Shown here: piece after piece, positions 1 to 10,478 of the stretch
Position numbering within the stretch: position 1 is the stretch's first letter
How the letters are laid out: every line of letters starts with the position of its first letter
Program-made: the position numbers and the translations under genes
DNA from: Falciphora oryzae
Taxonomy: Eukaryota > Ascomycota > Sordariomycetes > Magnaporthales > Magnaporthaceae
Length of the DNA: 49,787 bases
NCBI GenBank assembly: GCA_000733355.1
Contig: JNVV01000001.1
Location: forward strand, 150,990-200,776
Direction of reading: 5' to 3'
Notes under the pieces: model-generated
The model's database searches: none
The model's input: the letters and a program-made list of their open reading frames with translations, nothing else
Told to the model about the DNA's origin: nothing

Positions 1-277
1 ACGGCTTGGAGAAAGAATCTTTAGATTGCAAATAATCTTTCTATGGGCTCAAGAGATGCTTGAGGAGGAAGGAATCTTTCGTAAAAGACATAAAAGATGG
101 TAGGGTTTATATAAACCCTTTGTAATCCGTGCGAAGTATCGAGTACATAATTCACACTGCTTTCTGACCTTCACCGCTTAACTTTAAGGCCGTTAACCGC
201 CTATGCGGGTTTTCGACCCTCCGTAAAGCCGATTCGTAATGCCAATTAGTTAGGTCCACGGGTTTTTCCGTGTGACA
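1..277 (-). repeat. Element B 3' LTR (lacks 18 bp outside the window)
   Basis: Collinear without gaps with the B 5' LTR at 22541-22698 plus 23330-23448. It ends in ..CCGTGTGACA, the complement of the TGTCACACGG start shared with element A. A TTTATATAAACCC TATA-like block is conserved. Differences from the other copy are transitions. Confidence 0.9.
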
Positions 278-293
278 CTATCCTCCTTTTTCT
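278..293 (-). other. Polypurine tract of element B
   Basis: Read on the minus strand the bases next to the 3' LTR are AGAAAAAGGAGGATAG followed by TGTCAC, a typical plus-strand priming tract. Element A has AGGAAGAGGAGGATAG in the same place. Confidence 0.7.
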
Positions 294-1111
294 AGGGCGC
301 GTTTCGAAACCTTCCGAGGCCCGCTTAAAGGATGCGGCCGTGCTTATGTTTTGTAACACGTAGGGGTCCTTAAGTTTGTCGGGGTTAAGCCGATAAAAAG
401 CAATAACGTGCTGCTTAAATCCGTCGGTATCGAAATGCTCCCAAAGTTCCCACGTCCAATCCTTTTTGCGTGGGTAATCCTCCTATTGGATAAAGTAACG
501 AACTTTCCCGTTTGTATTTATAAAATTTATAATTTTCTTTATAACGAAATCTCCTATAACCGAAAAGGCTTTCCGCAATACCTGGTTAGGGTTAGGTCGT
601 GCCTGAATGCTAAAGCGGTAGGGTTCGATAAGGGATACGTGGAAAGCGTTATGGATTTTCCAGGTTTTAGGCAGGGCCAGTCGTACCGCCGTGGGAGAGA
701 TAACCTTAAGGATCCGGAAGGGCCCGAGCATTTTGGCATCGAGTTTTTTTGGCGGGGCGACGGGTTTTTATGTGCCGGGCGTTTAATATAACGAATTATC
801 CTTCGGTAAAAACCGGCGAGGGGCTTTTCTTTTTGTCGGCCTAATGCTTTATTCGTTCCCGGGCTTTTTCGAGGTGTTGTTTGGCTTTTTCGTGCATTTG
901 GGTTATTTAATACCGGTAAAATTGGCTTATTGGATTGCGTATTCGTTTTAGGAAAAAAGGATTATTAAAAGCTAGGTGGTACCCGTAATTAACGAAAAAG
1001 GGAGTAATGGAGGTATTTGCCGAAAATATATTATTATAGGCAAATTCCGCCGTAGGTAACAGCTCAACCCAATTAGTTATTTCGTAATTTACGAAAAACC
1101 TAAGGTAAGCC
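278..1111 (-). pseudogene. Element B pol 3' end: integrase C-terminus and chromodomain remnant
   Basis: Minus-strand open stretches at 907-1122 (integrase core region, RFFVNYE...[13 protein letters not shown]) and 483-731 (GPFRILKVISPTAVRLALP, the GPY/F module) match the element A polyprotein. The chromodomain follows towards position 300 and is heavily mutated. The two stretches are in different frames: at about 745-751 B has seven T where A has six in the matching homopolymer, so at least one true indel adds to the RIP stops. The reading frame is then interrupted by element A at 1117. Confidence 0.8.
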
Positions 1112-1116
1112 TTTAA
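1112..1116. repeat. Target-site duplication of element A, left copy (TTTAA)
   Basis: Pairs with TTTAG at 8083-8087. Removing A plus one copy restores a 19-bp stretch of B integrase of the same length as the matching A stretch (GTAAGC...CTTTGG). The single G-to-A difference fits RIP. Confidence 0.85.
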
Positions 1117-1402
1117 TGTCACACGGAAAAACCTGTGGACTTACCTAATCGGCCTTACAGAAGGTCCGGGAACCGGTATAGGTGCCTAACGGCCCCGAGG
1201 CCTAACGGCCGAAGGCCGGAAGGGCAGTGTGAATCATGTACTTAATACTTCGCACGGATTATAGGGTGGTTTATATAAACCCTGCCATCTCCTATATCCT
1301 TTATAAAAGATTCCTTTTTCCTTAAGCATCTTTTAAGCCCATAAAAAGATTATTTGCAATATAAAAATTCTTTTTCCAAACCGTCTTTAACCCTTTATTA
1401 TA
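1117..1402 (+). repeat. Element A 5' LTR
   Basis: 286 bp, aligning without gaps with 7797-8082. Starts TGTCACACGG and ends ..TTTATTATA, against ..CCTTGTTACA in the other copy. About two dozen differences, all transitions, nearly all leaving T or A in this copy. A TATA-like TTTATATAAA (about 1270) probably drove transcription. Confidence 0.93.
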
Positions 1403-1414
1403 AATAATCTTTTT
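1403..1414 (+). other. Primer-binding site of element A, complementary to its own LTR
   Basis: AATAATCTTTTT directly abuts the LTR and is the exact reverse complement of AAAAAGATTATT at 1343-1354 inside the same LTR, about 75 bp after the TATA-like block. Tf1/sushi-type elements are known to prime on the 5' end of their own mRNA; this arrangement fits. I did not recognise any tRNA 3' end. Confidence 0.55.
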
Positions 1415-1990
1415 ACGCTCTGCCCTTTAACGGAAGCCTCACTATCTTTCCTCCTAAACTCTAAAAAAGCCTTATCAATCAGCACCTTTAAGCCCTAACT
1501 ATTGCTTTTTTTAGCGAATAAAACCCTGGGGCCATACCATAAACATTTTAACTGTTACCGGTGTTTTTAAACGGGTAAAAGCGAAAAAAATATATAAAAG
1601 GGTCGTTTTACCCTTTTAATCGCCCTAAAGAAACCACGGGATTCCAAAAGAGGCCGGAAATTCTCCTTTGTACCCTTGGGATTCTACTCTGCCCAAAAAT
1701 ATAAGGAACCGGACCCTTTCATCTCGTCTGCAACGATATCTCTTTCCTTACCAAGCGATTTTAGCATGCCGGCTATAAAATCCCCTTCTTTGCTTAGCGA
1801 TTCCGGTATGCTTGCCGATACTATGCCGGCCTAATTTGAAAAAGCGGCCGGAAAAGCCCCCGAAGGCCCCTCCCGGTCTGCACCGAGAGAACGTTAAAAT
1901 ACACCTATGCTTGACGATTAAAAGGCACTTATCCTGTATTTGGTACCCCCTTTCGATATAGCCCTTGAATAACAAGCCTTTATATCCGTG
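1415..1990 (+). other. Element A leader/gag start region
   Basis: Between PBS and recognisable gag sequence. No start codon can be assigned; the stretch is AT-rich and RIP-mutated. A gag start somewhere in 1750-2000 is likely but cannot be fixed. Confidence 0.4.
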
Positions 1991-4090
1991 GGACGCTTTT
2001 AAAACCCCCCGGGTTGGATAACTGAAATCTAGCGGGAATTTATCAGTACGTACGAAGCAATTTCGGCCTTATCCCGAGGTGTGAGCTAGGAAATCCTCGC
2101 CGATCAGGAACAAATCCGCGAAATTAGGACCTATTACGACCGCATTACTTACGCGTACCATACCGTCGTTTTTTTATATAAAGAAGGCTTAATCGCTTCC
2201 GCCGATTAACAAAAGGCATTCCGGCAACGGATTATCGGAGAAAGCTAGGCATTTGCATAATAAGTTTGGGCTACGGTTGCCATTTTGGCCGAAAAGTAAT
2301 AAACCCGTTCGGAGGCCCTAGTTTAGCTCCGGGACGTTATTTGGGCCTAATAAAACCATTTGCAGGACTTACAAGCACGATTTTCCATTTTCGAAGAGGG
2401 AGTTATTAACTGGGCCGTTAATAAGGATGCCCAGATTTAGGATTTTTTAACTAAGGAGCACGTATCGCCCGAAGCCTTTACTAATGCCGAACGACGTATA
2501 TTGGCCCAAACGCATCAGCTCGTTAGGGACGCCGTACGGGAAAGCCGGCGACTTGCGGTATAAGGAAGGCGGCTTAAATTAGCTACGGTACTTTCGGCCT
2601 TTTAAAGGTCGTCCCTTCTACCGGGTTTACGTTAAAGCACTTCAAAAAGGGAAGAACCCGTCCTTTTTACGGAGAAACCGCTACCCTAATCGGCGTTTAA
2701 AACGTTGGCATCATCACGCTAGGGTCTTTAGGACCCTTTATCATCCGATAACCTCCGACGGCAACAAGTTCGGGCTATTGCTTCCGCTGCCTAACAACAG
2801 TACAGGGCCGCAACGGCAGGTCCTAGGCACTTCGGAAGCTTTGGAGAACTTTTTTAAAGGTCTCCCCAGGGGCTACCTAACGAACCTCCCGAGCATATTG
2901 CTATTCTTTCAGAACCTTTAAAACTTTCGGATTCTTTTTCGGAAGACGATGCCCCCGAAAATAACGGACGGGCCTCCAAGGACCCCGATTTGCGGGACTT
3001 TATTAAAGCTATCCAATAAGGAACTGCTCGCCCGCGTGGTCCGATTTTTACGGCCGTTATTAACCCAGTCCAGTTTAATAAGCTACCTAGTTACGACGGC
3101 AAGGACCTGGCTAAATTTAGGTTATGGTGGTTTCGCGTTACTTCTTATATGGAGACTTACGTTGAAAGCTTTCCTAACGATATAGTTAAAGTTAATTAGG
3201 TCGGGTCCTTATTTACGGAAAACGCATAAGTTTGGCACTATTAACGCCTTCGGTTCTTTTGAAGCACGCAGTTCGAAGACAACTGGCGGGCCTATTTGAC
3301 GGCCTTATAGGAACGCTTCCGGGACGCTACCGAACATTACCGTAACGTTAAAAAAATGCGGGAGCTTAAATACAAAGGAAATACCGTTTAGTACTTTACT
3401 AAGCTTTTTACCCTTAACGAAGCGGTTTAATGGTCCGGCGTTATGTTTAGGGAGCACATTTCCCGTACCCTTTTAAAGGAAATTACCAAATTGGTATATT
3501 CCCGTTGCGGAGGAGTCCTTGATACGGACGAAGAATTCCTCGCCGTAATTTAAGAAGCCGGCAAAATCCACGAGGTTATGTTTTAGGACTTTGGGCTAAC
3601 CCCGAAGGATAAGGGAAAAGACGAGCCCGTTTCGACTTCGGAGCGTTCGAACGCGGGCCGTCGCCAAGGCAAGGGCTCCAAGGACAAAAGCCAAAATCCA
3701 TCTTTAAGCTCCCGTTCTAGAAAGAAGGCTAACGATAAGGCCGATAAAAGGAGTAACGTTTGGACTACGACCAAACTGGCACTTGAAGGGGTCGAATAAC
3801 GCGATATCGACGCACGAAAGTTGGCTAAGGCCGACTGCTGGCGTTGCGGAAAAGAAGGGCACCATACGTTAGAATGCTACGCTAAAAAGGACACCAACGG
3901 CAAGGAACTCCCTCCTATACTAGCAAAAACGGCCGGTGCCAAATCCATTCTTAAACGCCTTGTAACGGACGAATAGGAGGAATAGCCACAGGCCAAAAAG
4001 GCTAAAATCGCTGGCCTCACCTTAGAAGCCCCGAGCGAACCACGAATCTTTAAACTATCAGATTCGGAATCAGACGATGACTGTTGACAA
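1990..4090 (+). pseudogene. Element A gag (capsid plus CCHC zinc knuckle), stop-ridden
   Basis: The frame at positions congruent to 2948 translates as a retrotransposon gag: a charged N-terminal helical part (about 2040-2560), a capsid-like block near 3090-3250 (YDGKDLAKF...SYMETYVESFPND, then VGSLFTENA), and a zinc knuckle at 3836-3877 reading CWRCGKEGHHTLEC, with all four metal ligands intact. Many TAG/TAA codons interrupt it. The zinc knuckle shares the frame of protease, RT and integrase, so gag and pol were probably one polyprotein without a frameshift. Structural coat protein of the virus-like particle by family knowledge. Confidence 0.85.
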
Positions 4091-4156
4091 TTATCGACCG
4101 TCGCTGCTGCACGAAGGCCTTTAACGGATAGGGAATTCACAAGGCTAATCCTTCGC

Positions 4157-7100
4157 ATGTACATACGGGCGAGGGGATCGAAGGAAATACCTGTCCGGGT
4201 CCTTTTAGACGGAGGCAGCGATACGAAGGTTATGTCGGACAAAATAGCGAAGCAACTCCCGGGTTACCTGGTTAACAGAGCTATCCCTTGCGTGATGACC
4301 TCCTTTTTAGGGAAAATCGAACTAAAAGCCGGAAAGCAACTAGTTGTTAACGTTACCTTCCGGCACAAAACGCACTATTTTACGGAAACGTTCGAAGTTA
4401 GTCCTACGGATCCAGATTGCGATATTATCCTGCCTTTCGCATGGCAAAGGCAACACCCACCGCTAGGGTTATTAAATCGCGACCTTCGGGATATCCGGAT
4501 GGATTCGGACAAATGCCGGAAGTGCAACAAGCCCCGGGCCCGAAAGCCACAGGATTTACGGCCGCCCAAAGGCTTACGCCTTCGGGAGAACATGAAAACA
4601 GTTGAGCCCGCGATTATTGCCGCTATTAAATACGGGCACGGTATTCCTTCCTTTAAGGAAGTGACCAAAGCGGATTCGGACGGCCTCGAATCGGTGCCAC
4701 AGGAGTTTAGGGAATTTTTCCCTATTATGACGGAAGCGGCTGCTACCCGTTTTTCCGATCATTAGCCTTAGGACCACGAAATTCACTTTAAAGAAGGAGC
4801 TTAATTAACCCATGGCCCCTTGTACCTAATAAGCTAAAGGGAATTGGATGTCCTAAAGCCGTGGCTGGAAAAGCAAGTACGAATTGGTCGGGCCAGGCCA
4901 TGCAAAACTGCTAACAGTTCGCCCCTTATGTTCGCAGAAAAGAAAGACCCCCTCGATCCTTTAAAGGTGGTGGTCGATTACAGGGACGTGAACGCTAAAA
5001 CAATTCCGATTCGGTGCCTTATCCCGCTTATTACGGAGCTCCAGGATCGACTTCGGAATGCTAAATGGAAAACGAAAATCGACCTTACAACCGGGTTTAA
5101 CCTGATTCGGATGAAGAAAGGGCACGAATGGCTTACGGCCTTCCGCTGCAAATACGGCGTTTTCGAGTTCACGGTTATGCTTATAGGCTTTATCAACGCC
5201 CCCGCTACCTTCTAAAGCATGATGAACTATATTTTTATGGACTTTATCGATGCCGGGCTCCTCGTGTATTTGGATGACCTTTTAATATACGCAGAGACTA
5301 AGGAATAATACGATAGTTTGGTAAAGGAGGTGTTTCGCCGCCTTACTAAACACAACCTGGTCGTAGCCCCTCGCAAATGCGTTTAGGGGGTACACGAAGT
5401 CGAGTTCCTTAGTTACATAATAGGACCCGAGGGCATCGCAATGTCTAAGGACAAGGTTGATGCTATCATTTAATAAAAGGCCCCTAACTGCCTTAAGGAC
5501 TCCCAATCGTTCGTCGGTTTTGCTAACTTTTACAGGAGGTTTATTAAGGGGTTTTTAAAAATCGTTAGGCTTATAACGACGGCTAACGCCCTGCTAAAAA
5601 ACCAATAGCGATGGACCTCCGAAATGGAATAGGCCTTCGAAGCCTTTAAAATCGCTTTCGTTTCGCCTCCAATACTCCGGCATTTCGATCCGTTTCTCCC
5701 GGCGCAAGTCGAGGTAAACGCTTCGGACTTTGCCTTTAGAAGGGTGTTATCCCAAAGGGACCCCGAAACCAATAAACTACACCCCGTTGCTTTCCATTTA
5801 CGCAAAATGTCGCCCGCCGAAATTAACTATAAAATTTACGATAAGGAACTTTTAGCGGTCGTCGACTGCTTCGCTAGGTGGAAGCATTACCTCAAAGGGG
5901 CAAAGCACCGGATAAAGGTTTATACGGATTACCGGAACCTCGAATATTTCCTGATAGCCAAAGTCCTTAATCGAAAGCAAGCCAAATAGGCACAACAACT
6001 GGCTGGTTATTAATTTATAATTAACTACCGACTAGGAAAGCAAAATGAAAAGGCCGATATGCTATCGAGATTACCCCAGCACAAGCTTAAAAAAGGGGGG
6101 AATAAGGATTAGCCGATTACAACGATCCTGCAAAAAAAACACTTCCTAATAAAAATTTCGGCCTTGGAAGGACAAGGAAATAACCCTATGGAAAAAGCTT
6201 TGCCGCAAAGAGCACCTTTTTTCCTCCTATCCCCAAGCCGGCTTTGCAGTATTCCAATCCTAAAGTGGGCTACGGAATTTACTAACAAAGTTAAGCAAGC
6301 TGGTATATCGGATCCCGAATACCAAAGTCGCCTCTAAAAGCCCGAAAAGGGTGAAGAAGTAAAGGATGGCCTCTTTTATTATAAGGAAAGATTGTGGGTA
6401 CCAACGGAGGCCCTACAAAAGGAAGTCCTCGAGTCCGAACATAATACAAAAATCGCTGGACATATAGGTATAAATAAAACCTTCGAGTTAATTACTCGGC
6501 ACTTTTAATGGCCCAACATCGAGGCAAAAGTCCGGGAATACGTAAAGGGATGCTTGAAATGCCAACGCAATAAGGCCCCAAGGCATGCCCCTTTTGGACC
6601 CCTACAACCTATGGAGCTGCATTACCAGCCTTGGAAAACGGTGGCTATGGACTTCATCACGGGCCTCCCTTTAAGCGATAGGTGCGATTTAATTTGGGTA
6701 ATAGTAAACCTTTTTACCAAAATGGCGCATTTCGTCCCCCTTAAAATCGAAGGTAAAAAATCGGATAACCTTATCCGCATTTTCGCCAAAGAATATTAGC
6801 GATTGCACGGTATGCCTTTGGATATTATCTTTGATAAAGATTCCAGATTTACGAGCCACTTGTGGAAAAACTTCTTCTGTTTGGTAGGCATCAAGCCAAA
6901 AATAAGCACTGCTTTCCATCCCTAAACGGATAGACAAACCGAAAGGCTTAACCAAAGCTTGGAAGCTTACTTTAGGTTTTTCGTAAATTACGAAATGACC
7001 AATTGGGTCGAGCTATTACCTACGGCGGAATTTGCCTATAATAATATATCTTCGGCAAATACCTCCATTATTCCCTTTTTCGCCAACTACGGGTACCACC

Positions 7101-7828
7101 CAGCTTCCAATAATCCCCCTTTCCCAGAACGAGTACGCAATCCAGCAAGCCAACTTTACCGGCATTAAATAACCCAGGTGCACGAAAAAGCCAAACAATA
7201 CCTCGAAAAAGCCCGGGAACGAATAAAGCATTGGGCCGACAAAAGGAGAAGCCCCTCGCCGGTCCTTACCGAAGGACAGTTCGTTATATTAAACGCCCGG
7301 CACATAAAAACCCGTCGCCCCGCCAAAAAACTCGATGCCAAAATATTCGGGCCCTTCCGGATCCTTAAGGTTATTTCTCCCACGGCGGTACGATTGGCCC
7401 TGCCTAAAACCTGGAAAATCCATAACGCTTTCCACGTATCCCTTATCAAACCCTACCGCTTTAGCATTCAAGCACGACCTGACCCTAACCAGGTACTGCG
7501 GGAGGCCCCCTCGGTTATAGGAGATTTCGTTATAGAAAAGGTTATGGATTCCATGGATACAAGCGGGAAGGTTCGTTACCTTGTCCGATAGGAAGATTAC
7601 CCACGAAAAAAGGACTGGACGTAGGAACCTTAGAAGCACTTCGATACCGACGGATCTAAGCAACACGTTATTGCCTTTCATCGGCTCAACCCCGATAAGC
7701 CTAAGGACCCCCGCGTGCCACAAGATATAGGCATAGCCGCATCCCTTAAGCGGGCTTCAAAAGGTCTCGAGACGCGCCCTAGGAAGAGGAGGATAGTGTC
7801 ACACGGAAGAACCTGTAAACTCACCTAA
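4157..7828 (+). pseudogene. Element A pol: protease, RT, RNase H, integrase, chromodomain
   Basis: All blocks lie in one frame broken by stops. Aspartic protease at 4157-4765 (VLLDGGSDTKVMS near codon 16). Reverse transcriptase 4844-5480 (VVVDYRDVNAKTIP; catalytic VYLDDLLIY at about 5260-5290). RNase H about 5700-5990. Integrase zinc finger and core about 6460-7170 (HIGINKTFELITRH..CLKCQ; AMDFITGLPL). GPY/F module about 7330-7480. Chromodomain about 7510-7720 (FVIEKVMDSMDTSGKVRYLV), which in chromoviruses directs integration to heterochromatin. The frame crosses the polypurine tract and ends at TAA 7826-7828 inside the 3' LTR. Inactive through RIP-type stops. Confidence 0.9.
7781..7796 (+). 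other. Polypurine tract of element A
   Basis: AGGAAGAGGAGGATAG directly before the 3' LTR. It lies within the pol reading frame rather than after it. Confidence 0.75.
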
Positions 7829-8082
7829 TCGGCCCCACAGAAGGTCCGGGAACCGGTATAGGTGCCTAACGGCCCCGAGGCCTAACGGCCGAAGGCCGGA
7901 AGGGCAGTGTGAATCATGTACTTAATACTTCGCACGGATCACAGGGTGGTTTATATAAACCCTGCCATCTCCCATGTCCTCCATGAAAGATTCCTTCTTC
8001 CTCAAGCATCTCTTGAGCCCATAGAAAGATTATCTGCAATATAGAGATTCTTTCTCCAAGCCGTCTTTAACCCCTTGTTACA
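7797..8082 (+). repeat. Element A 3' LTR
   Basis: 286 bp, TGTCACACGG...TTGTTACA. Much less RIP-mutated than the 5' LTR: CA/TG dinucleotides are kept here where the 5' copy has TA. Confidence 0.93.
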
Positions 8083-8087
8083 TTTAG
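8083..8087. repeat. Target-site duplication of element A, right copy (TTTAG)
   Basis: See left copy at 1112-1116; this is probably the unmutated form. Confidence 0.85.
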
Positions 8088-10183
8088 GCTTTGGTTAAGC
8101 CTTTCGGTTTATCCATCCGTTTGGGGGTGGAAGGTAGTGCTTATTTTTGGCTTAATGCCTACCAAACGGAGGAAATCTTTCCATAAGTGGCTTGTAAATT
8201 TGGAATTTTTATCAAAGATAATATCCAAAGGCATACCGTGCAATCGCTAGTATTTTTTAGCGAAGATGCGGATAAGGTTATCCGATTTTTTACCCTCGAT
8301 TTTAAGGGAAACGAAATGCGCCATTTTGGTAAAGGGGTTTACCATTACCTAGATTGAATCGCACCCATCGCTTAAAGGGAGGTCCGTGATAAAGTTTATA
8401 GCCACCGTTTTTTAGGGCTGGTAATGCAGCTCTATAAGTTGTAAGGGTTTAAAGGGGGCATGCCTTAGGGCCTTATTGCGTTGGCACTTCAGGCATCCCT
8501 TTACGTATTCCCGGACTTTTGCTTTAATATTAGGCCATTAAAAGTGCCGAGTAATTAACTCGAGGGTTTTATCTATACCTATATGTCCAGCGATTTTTAT
8601 ATTATATTCGGGCTCGAGAACTTCCTTTTGTAGGGCTTCCGTTAGCACCTACAGTTTTTCCTTATAATAAAGGAGGCTATCTTTAACTTTTTCACCCTTT
8701 TCGGGCTTTTGGAAGCGGCCCTGGTATTCGGGATCCGTAATACCAGCTTGTTTAACTTTGTTAGTAAATTCCGTAGCCCATTTTAAAACTGGAATACTGC
8801 AAAGCCGGCTTAGGGATAAAAGGAAGGAAAATGCTCCTTGCGGCCGGGCTTTTCCTTGTCCCTTTAGGGCCGAAATCTTTGTTAGGAAGTGTTTTTTTTG
8901 CAGGATCGTCGTAATCGGTTGATTTTTACTCCCCCTTTTTTTAGGTTTGTGCTAGGGTAATTTCGACAGCATATCGGCCTTTTTATTTTGCTTTCCTAGC
9001 CGGTAATTAATTATAAACCAGTAACTAGCTAGTTGTTGTGCCTACCGGGCTTGCTTTCGATTAAAGACTTTGGCCGTTAGGAAGTATTTGAGGTTCCGGT
9101 GATTCGTATAAACCTTTATCCGGTGCTTTGCCCCTTCGAGGTAATGCCTCCATTTTGCGAAACAATCGACGACTGCTAAAAGCTTTTTATCGTAAATTTC
9201 GTAGTTGATTTCGGCAGGTGACATTTTGCGCGAATGGAAGGCAACGGGGTGCAGTTTATTGGTTTCGGGGTCCCTTTGGGATAGCACCCCTCCAAAAGCA
9301 AAGTCTAAAGCGTTTACCTCGATTTGCGCCGGGAGAAACGGATCGAAATGCTGGAATATCGAAGGCGAAACGAAAGCGACCTTAAAAGCCTCGAAGGCCT
9401 GGTCCATCTCGGGGGTCCATCGCTATTAGCTTTTAAACAGGGCGTTAGCCGTCGTTATAAGCCTAACGATTCCGGAAAACCCTTTAATGAACCTTTTGTA
9501 AAAGTTGGCGAAGCCAATAAAGGATTGGGAGTTTTTAAAGCATTTAGGGGCTTCCTATTATACGATAGCGTCCATTTTATCCTTGGATATTGCGATGCCA
9601 TTGGGTCCTATTATGTGACCAAGGAATTCGATTTCGTGCACCCCCCAAACGCATTTGCGAGGGGCTACGGCTAAATTATGCTTGGTAAGGCGGCGAAGCA
9701 CCTCTTTTACCAAGTTATCGTATTGTTCCTTAGTTTCAGCGTATATCAAAAGGTTATTTAGATATACAAAGAGCCCGGTATCGATAAAATCCATAAAAAT
9801 ATGGTTTATTATGCTTTGGAAGGTAGCAGGCGCGTTAATAAAGCCTATGGGCATAACCGTAAATTCGAAAACGCCGTATTTGCAGCGGAAGGCTGTAAGC
9901 TATTCGTAACCTTTTTTTATTCGAATTAGGTTAAACCCGGTTTTAAAATCGATTTTCGTTTTCCATTTGGCATTCCGAAATCGATTTTGGAACTCCGTAA
10001 TAAGCGGGATAAAGCACCGAATCGGGATCGTTTTAGCGTTAACGTCCCTATAGTCGACCACCACCCTTAAGGGATTAAAGGGGTTTTTTTTTGTGCGAAT
10101 ATAAAGGGCGAACTGTTGGCAGTTTTGCATGGCCTAACTTTGCCGGTTCGCATATGCTTTTCCAGCCACGGCTTTAGGACATC

Positions 10184-10188
10184 CAATT
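10184..10188. repeat. Target-site duplication of element C, left copy (CAATT)
   Basis: Identical to 19055-19059. Removing C plus one copy rejoins the B pol reading in line with element A (GACATCCAATTCC...). Confidence 0.93.
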
Positions 10189-10465
10189 TGTCAAGGGGTA
10201 AGCCGAAGGCCTGTACGAGGTGATCACGATAATACTAGACGGTAATCAGGGGGTAGAAGTCCTATATTGCTATAGGGTAGATACGACAACTTCAGCTTGG
10301 TTGTAGCAATCGCCGGATTGCCTCAACCAAGCCGCCTAAGTAGCGCGGCCCCCTGGGCCTCGTTGCGTGCCTGGGTGCCTCAGGCCTCCACAGGGCACAG
10401 CCCCACCAGGGAGGCTGAGACCCTCCTCTGTGGCGGCCCTCTCTATCGCGACGGGCCTTCTTACA
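10189..10465 (-). repeat. Element C 3' LTR
   Basis: 277 bp; forward strand starts TGTCAAGGGG and ends CTTCTTACA. Differs from 18778-19054 at A/C near the start and C/T in GTGCCTCAGGCC. Confidence 0.95.
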
Positions 10466-10478
10466 CTATCCCCCCTCT
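10466..10478 (-). other. Polypurine tract of element C
   Basis: Minus strand AGAGGGGGGATAG next to the 3' LTR, preceded by GCGCCCT as in element A. Confidence 0.7.

Larger units (their letters stand above)
1117..8082 (+). mobile_element. Element A: RIP-degraded Ty3/Gypsy chromovirus
   Basis: Complete 6966-bp LTR retrotransposon: LTR 1117-1402, PBS 1403-1414, gag and pol in one frame, polypurine tract 7781-7796, LTR 7797-8082. Flanking 5-bp duplications TTTAA/TTTAG place it inside the integrase of element B, so it is younger than B. It is inactivated by many in-frame TAG/TAA codons of the CAG/CAA/TGG-derived type. A belongs to the same family as B by protein, but its LTR is 9 bp shorter with a different central part, so they are probably subfamilies. 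Confidence 0.93.
8083..10188 (-). pseudogene. Element B pol middle: RT, RNase H, integrase N-terminus
   Basis: Minus strand, from right to left: RT part at 9900-10130 (VVVDYRDVNAKTIPIRC), RT palm at 9558-9854 (FINAPATF; VYLNNLLIYAET at about 9760, where the second catalytic Asp pair reads NN, a G-to-A loss on the coding strand), RNase H at 9042-9407 (LDFAFGGVLSQRDPETNKLH), then the integrase zinc finger and core to 8083 with many stops. Continuous with 1-1116 across element A and with 19055 onward across element C. RIP stops plus the YLNN change make it non-functional. Confidence 0.88.

Noticed and set aside
2949..3185. 78-codon plus-strand frame in element A
   Set aside because: Off-frame reading of gag; the true gag frame is shifted by one base and contains the capsid motifs.
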